Positions 42,028-45,572 of a stretch of DNA of 45,572 bases are shown here, in pieces. Under the pieces are notes generated by a model. That model did not search any database and was not told the DNA's origin. It saw nothing but the letters and a program-made list of their open reading frames with translations. The translations under genes and the position numbers were made by a program. The DNA lies in assembly GCA_002279765.1 (NCBI GenBank), contig NCCR01000074.1:1-45572 (forward strand). The letters are read 5' to 3'. Numbering within the stretch: the first letter of the stretch is position 1; each line of letters starts with the position of its first letter. Origin of the DNA: Verrucomicrobia bacterium 12-59-8. GTDB lineage: Bacteria > Verrucomicrobiota > Verrucomicrobiae > Verrucomicrobiales > Verrucomicrobiaceae.

Positions 42028-43446
42028 ATGGATTCGATCTCTGCTCAAACGCGCCGCGCATTCCTCGGCCGCACGATGGAAGGCCTTGGCAGCGTGGCGC
42101 TTGCATCACTTCTGCAGCCGCAGCTTTTGAATGCTGCGTCTCGTGGTGTGCTTGGCAGCCTGCCGTTTCCGCAAAAAGCCAAGCGGGTCATCTGGCTCAC
42201 GATGGCGGGCGGGCCATCGCAGTTGGAGTTGTTCGATCCCAAGCCGAAGCTGGCGGAAATGGATGGCAAGCCGATGCCGGAGTCGTTTACCAAGGGGCAG
42301 CAGCTTGCGCAGCTTCAGGGGCAAAAACTGGTGTGCAAAGGCCCGATGTTTCGCTTTCAGAAGTATGGCGAATGCCAGATGGAGCTTTCGGAACTGCTGC
42401 CGCACATCGGCGGCGTCGCGGATGACATCTGCCTTGTGCGTTCGATGACGACGGACGCGATCAATCATGACCCGGCGCACATGTTCATGAACACCGGCTC
42501 GCAGATCGCGGGGCGGCCGAGCATGGGATCGTGGATCACTTATGGTCTTGGCAGCGAAGCCGAAGATCTTCCCGGCTTCGTCGTGATGATGTCCACGGGC
42601 AAAGGGCGCAATCCGCAGCCGATCGCCGCACGGCAGTGGAGCAGCGGGTTTCTGCCTTCGAAGCATCAAGGGGTGCAACTGCGCTCGCTTGGCGATCCTG
42701 TTTTGTATCTCACCAGCCCGAATGGTGTCACGCGTGAGCGGCAGGGGCGGGATTTTGCCGCCATCAATGCAATCAACAAGCAGCATGCCGCACTTTGTGA
42801 TGATCCCGAAATCGCCACACGCATCGCTCAGTATGAGATGGCTTTTCAGATGCAGGCCAGCGTGCCGGAGTTGATGGACATCCGCGGCGAGGATGCCAAA
42901 ACGCTCGAACTTTATGGCTGCCAGCCGGGCGATGGATCGTTCGCTTCCAACTGCCTGCTGGCCCGTCGGCTTGCCGAACGAGGCACGCGTTTTATCCAGC
43001 TCTATCACCGTGACTGGGACCACCACAGCCTGTTGAAGGAAGAACTGCCGCTGCGCGCGAAGGAAGTGGATCAGGCCTGTGCGGCGCTGATCAAGGACCT
43101 CAAGCAGCGGGGCATGTTTGATGACACGCTCATTGTTTTCAGCGGTGAATTTGGCCGCACACCGATGGCGCAGGGCAACAAGGGGCCCGTCGGTCGCGAT
43201 CATCACAACAAGGCCATGTCCATGTGGCTTGCCGGTGCGGGCGTTCAGCGTGGCGTCACCTTTGGCAGCACGGATGACCTTGGCTACGCGGCGCAGGAAA
43301 ACGTCACCACCGTGCACGACCTGCATGCCACGATGCTGCATCAGCTCGGCATTCAGCACGATGCCTTCACTTTCAAATTTCAAGGCCTCGACGCGAAGCT
43401 TTCCGGCGTCGAAGGTGCCAAAGTTATCAAACAAATCCTCACATGA
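42028..43446 (+). CDS. DUF1501 protein (sulfatase-like fold), Tat-exported
   Basis: A 472-residue exported protein with a twin-arginine signal (TRRAFLGRTMEGLGSVALAS) at residues 8-27. DUF1501 is related to the alkaline phosphatase/sulfatase fold. Characteristic pieces are WLTMAGGPSQLELFDPKP, the HDPAHMFMNTG stretch, IFSGEFGRTPMAQG (one I read as VFSGEFGR here) and HDLHATMLHQLGI. The sequence AGGAGC lies 5-10 nt upstream of the ATG, a good Shine-Dalgarno. The gene overlaps the next by ATGA and is 3 nt from the DUF1549/1553 gene, so the three are one operon. Confidence 0.93.
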   Translation: MDSISAQTRRAFLGRTMEGLGSVALASLLQPQLLNAASRGVLGSLPFPQKAKRVIWLTMAGGPSQLELFDPKPKLAEMDGKPMPESFTKGQQLAQLQGQKLVCKGPMFRFQKYGECQMELSELLPHIGGVADDICLVRSMTTDAINHDPAHMFMNTGSQIAGRPSMGSWITYGLGSEAEDLPGFVVMMSTGKGRNPQPIAARQWSSGFLPSKHQGVQLRSLGDPVLYLTSPNGVTRERQGRDFAAINAINKQHAALCDDPEIATRIAQYEMAFQMQASVPELMDIRGEDAKTLELYGCQPGDGSFASNCLLARRLAERGTRFIQLYHRDWDHHSLLKEELPLRAKEVDQACAALIKDLKQRGMFDDTLIVFSGEFGRTPMAQGNKGPVGRDHHNKAMSMWLAGAGVQRGVTFGSTDDLGYAAQENVTTVHDLHATMLHQLGIQHDAFTFKFQGLDAKLSGVEGAKVIKQILT

Positions 43447-44381
43447 AACCCACCTTCCTCATCCTTCTAGCTCTCTCGCTCAATGCTGCCGCCTTCGACA
43501 TCAAAGTCGCGGAGAAAGACCACGTCGATGTTTCCAATGACGGCAAGGTCGTCGCCCGGCTCATGATGGCGAATGATCTGAGCACGCCGGAGAAACATCA
43601 CGAAACCTACAAGCCGTATCTGCATGTCTTTGACGCCAGCGGAGCCACGCGCCTGACCAAAGGGGCGGGGTTCAACTTCACGCATCATCGCGGCATTTTC
43701 CTGGGCTTCAGCAAGATCAGCTACGGCGGCAAATCGTATGACCGCTGGCACATGAAGGGTGGCGATCAGGTAGTGACGAAAATTGTGCCTGGAGATTCTG
43801 GTTTCACGGCGTCCATCAACTGGCAGGGCGACACGACGGAACCTTTCCTGACTGAAGAGCGCCATTTCACTTTCTCCGCGCCCGCGAAGCCGTTTTATCT
43901 CGGCATCGACATGACGAGTGCGATCAAGACAGTCAGTGGCGAAGCTGGAATCAGTGGTGATCCCGAGCACGCCGGAGCGCAGTTCCGACCGTCGGAGCTG
44001 GTGGACACCAAAACGACGACCTACATCTTCCCCGGCGAGAACATCGACGCGCACAAGGTGAAGGACCTGCCGTGGGCTGCTGAGGTCTTCACCGTTGAAG
44101 GCAAGACTTTCACCGTCGTGATTCTCAATCATCCCGAGAATCCGAAGGAAACCGCGACCTCCGCCTACCGTGACTATGGGCGCTTCGGCATGTTCCCGAA
44201 GGGCAAGTCCACCGCCGAGGCTCCTTTCAAGCTGCGCTACCAATGGCTCGTGGCCGAGGGGGATGTGCGAGATGCCGCCGTGTTTCAGCAGGCTTGGAAT
44301 GCATTCGCAGGAAAGAGCGACCCCGTGCCGGCGCTGACGGTCAAAAGCTCCGAACAGCCGAAGCCGAAAAAGAAGAAATGA
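43443..44381 (+). CDS. DUF6807 (PmoA-like) secreted protein
   Basis: A 312-residue exported protein with signal MKPTFLILLALSLNAAA. The family (annotated as PmoA-related, DUF6807) has the conserved block FNFTHHRGIFLGFSKI and later NHPENPKETATSAYRDYGRF, both present here. Members are found with sugar-metabolism genes in PVC bacteria and are beta-sandwich proteins resembling carbohydrate-binding or isomerase folds; a methane monooxygenase role is not implied. The Lys-rich tail (KPKKKK) is unusual. Start overlaps the DUF1501 stop by ATGA, so expression is coupled. Confidence 0.85.
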   Translation: MKPTFLILLALSLNAAAFDIKVAEKDHVDVSNDGKVVARLMMANDLSTPEKHHETYKPYLHVFDASGATRLTKGAGFNFTHHRGIFLGFSKISYGGKSYDRWHMKGGDQVVTKIVPGDSGFTASINWQGDTTEPFLTEERHFTFSAPAKPFYLGIDMTSAIKTVSGEAGISGDPEHAGAQFRPSELVDTKTTTYIFPGENIDAHKVKDLPWAAEVFTVEGKTFTVVILNHPENPKETATSAYRDYGRFGMFPKGKSTAEAPFKLRYQWLVAEGDVRDAAVFQQAWNAFAGKSDPVPALTVKSSEQPKPKKKK

Positions 44382-44449
44382 GGCGCTCACAACGACGCCA
44401 GAAATATCACGTTTGGTCATTGAGCGACTAGGATTTCACCCGGCATTAT

Positions 44450-44461
44450 GGTTAGTTAACC
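44450..44461. promoter_or_regulatory. Small palindrome GGTTA-GT-TAACC before the dehydrogenase gene
   Basis: A perfect 5-bp inverted repeat with a 2-bp spacer lies 33 nt before the ATG at 44495. A weak promoter-like pair (TTGAGC and CATTAT, 18 bp apart) precedes it, so it could overlap the transcription start. It may be an operator or chance. Confidence 0.2.
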
Positions 44462-44494
44462 TCACCTCCCCCCAAACAAAAAAATCGCCCCTTC

Positions 44495-45572
44495 ATGCCG
44501 TCCCAAAGGTTCCCCTCCCTCGTCCTGCGTTCATCGCTGCTCATTCTGGCGTCTGCCTTCCTGCCCTATGCGCTCGCTGTACATACCAAAAACGCTGGGC
44601 CGGAGAAGGTCGAGCTGAAGTTTAAGCTGCCGCCGCCAGCGCCGCTGTCAGCGGAGGAGGAGATGAAGACCTTCAAGGTCGAAAAGGGCTTCCGGATCGA
44701 ACTGGTGGCAAGCGAGCCGATGATCGAGTCGCCGGTGGCGATGAGCTTTGATGATCAGGGAAGGCTCTACGTCGTGGAAATGCGCGGCTACATGCACGAC
44801 CTGGAAGGCGGCGGCGAAAAAGAAGCCACCGGGCGCGTCTCATTGCTGGAGGACACGGATGGCGATGGGCGCATGGACAAGGCGACGCCGTTTCTCGACA
44901 ACCTCGTCATGCCACGTGCCGTGCTGGCGGTGAATGGCGGAGCATTGATCGCCGTGCCGCCGAATCTGTATTTCTGCAAAGACACCGATGGTGACGGCAA
45001 GGCGGATGTGAAGGATATCGTGGCCACCGACTTCGGCACTCAAGGCGGACAGCCGGAGCACATGGCGAACACGCCGGTATGGGCGATGGACAATGCGATC
45101 TGGAGCGCGGGGTACGCCACCCGTTTCAAACTGCGCAGCGGCGTGTGGCAGAAGGACACCGGCCTCGGTCGCGGACAATGGGGCCTGTGCCAGGACGACT
45201 TCGGCAGGCTCTACTTCAACTACAACTCCGACATGCTGCGCGCCGACCTGCTGCCGACGGAAGCGTTCAGCCGCAATCCGCTGCTGCGCAATGCGGCGAG
45301 CATCAATGCCAAGCTGGCGGCAGACCAGACGCTCTATCCTTCGCACCCGACACCCGGCGTAAATCGTGGTTACGAGGCGAAATCACTGCGCGCAGACGGT
45401 ACGCTGCCCAAGCCGACCGGGACCTGCGGCGCGCTGATTTATCGCGGCGATGCTTTTCCATCTGCCTATCGTGGCAATTCATTCGTGCCGGAGCCCTGCG
45501 CGAATCTGGTGAAGCGCTTCACGATGAGCGAGAAAGACGGCATTGTGAAAGCCACGAACACGGCCAAGAACA
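44495..45572 (+). CDS. PVC-type membrane-bound dehydrogenase-domain protein, 3' end beyond the window
   Basis: The first 359 codons of a secreted protein with a PVC-type putative membrane-bound dehydrogenase domain, a beta-propeller. A signal peptide covers about residues 1-28 (VLRSSLLILASAFLPYALA). The domain signature follows: FKVEKGFRIELVASEP, MSFDDQGRLYVVEMRGY, and two calcium-type loops DTDGDGRMD and DTDGDGKAD. Full-length members usually end in HEAT-like repeats and a haem-binding CxxCH, which would lie after 45572. It has its own leader after the DUF6807 gene (113 nt) but probably belongs to the same exported module. The start ATG follows an A-rich stretch without a clear Shine-Dalgarno. 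Confidence 0.88.
   Translation, partial: MPSQRFPSLVLRSSLLILASAFLPYALAVHTKNAGPEKVELKFKLPPPAPLSAEEEMKTFKVEKGFRIELVASEPMIESPVAMSFDDQGRLYVVEMRGYMHDLEGGGEKEATGRVSLLEDTDGDGRMDKATPFLDNLVMPRAVLAVNGGALIAVPPNLYFCKDTDGDGKADVKDIVATDFGTQGGQPEHMANTPVWAMDNAIWSAGYATRFKLRSGVWQKDTGLGRGQWGLCQDDFGRLYFNYNSDMLRADLLPTEAFSRNPLLRNAASINAKLAADQTLYPSHPTPGVNRGYEAKSLRADGTLPKPTGTCGALIYRGDAFPSAYRGNSFVPEPCANLVKRFTMSEKDGIVKATNTAKN

Noticed and set aside
43443..44381. Reading the PmoA-like protein as part of a methane monooxygenase
   Set aside because: It has a signal peptide and a soluble beta-rich sequence with no transmembrane helices, and it sits in a sugar/oxidation module with no pmoB or pmoC; the name is historical.

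Overview
The window is GC-rich bacterial chromosome that reads as Verrucomicrobiota, most likely a Prosthecobacter-like Verrucomicrobiaceae member. The evidence is the gene families: Planctomycete-type cytochrome c/DUF1549/DUF1553 and DUF1501 proteins as a pair, DUF1080, a DUF6807 (PmoA-like) protein, a PVC-type membrane-bound dehydrogenase domain with DxDxDG loops, several Tat-exported Gfo/Idh-type or sugar-related proteins, and two very large multi-PAS kinases. The genus is an inference. I saw no rRNA, tRNA, CRISPR array, phage or intact insertion sequence.

Layout. 1-4070: a Tat-exported Gfo/Idh oxidoreductase, a convergent HlyD-type membrane adaptor, an alpha/beta hydrolase, and the frameshifted relic of an IS1380-like transposase. 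4074-5710 (minus): a rhodanese-like protein, a NifU/IscU-type scaffold and SufT, forming an Fe-S assembly operon. 5897-8047 (plus): phosphatidylserine synthase and a nucleotide-sugar-type glycosyltransferase. 8130-15102: two convergent, clearly paralogous multi-PAS histidine kinases with no response regulator beside them; the second has lost the ATP-binding end of its kinase domain. 15161-23333 (minus): a bacterial alpha-2-macroglobulin (thioester CVEQ), an ATP-grasp-like protein of unknown role and a secreted esterase. 23565-24002: an AT-richer orphan secreted protein. 24046-28970 (minus): a membrane-anchored protein, MurU- and AmgK-like cell-wall recycling enzymes, CdsA and Dxr. 29123-33638 (plus): small exported proteins, an NsrR-type Rrf2 regulator with a strong palindromic operator, a one-haem protein, a lipoprotein, a TrkA-C membrane protein and an SDR enzyme. 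33707-45572 (plus): an almost gapless run of exported catabolic proteins (DUF1080, M20 peptidase, double metallo-beta-lactamase fold, serine hydrolase, DUF1549/1553, DUF1501, DUF6807, and a PVC dehydrogenase that runs off the end).

How they work together. Envelope biogenesis dominates the housekeeping part: PssA and CdsA (phospholipids), Dxr (isoprenoid carrier precursors), AmgK/MurU (muropeptide sugar recycling). Fe-S assembly and an NsrR-type [4Fe-4S] sensor sit apart from these. The last 12 kb looks like a periplasmic degradation or oxidation module of the kind abundant in PVC bacteria.

The most unusual feature is not a gene. Several start codons are directly preceded by degenerate tandem repeats with a strict 7-nt period, but with a different heptamer at each locus (2891-2932, 5853-5887, 27295-27329, 32183-32217). 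The same 7-nt rhythm runs through the signal-peptide codons of the gene at 30423, whose signal sequence resembles that of the unrelated gene at 44495. Other points of note are the decayed kinase, the 101-nt murU overlap with a non-ATG start, and the tandem metallo-beta-lactamase protein whose two domains keep complementary parts of the metal site.
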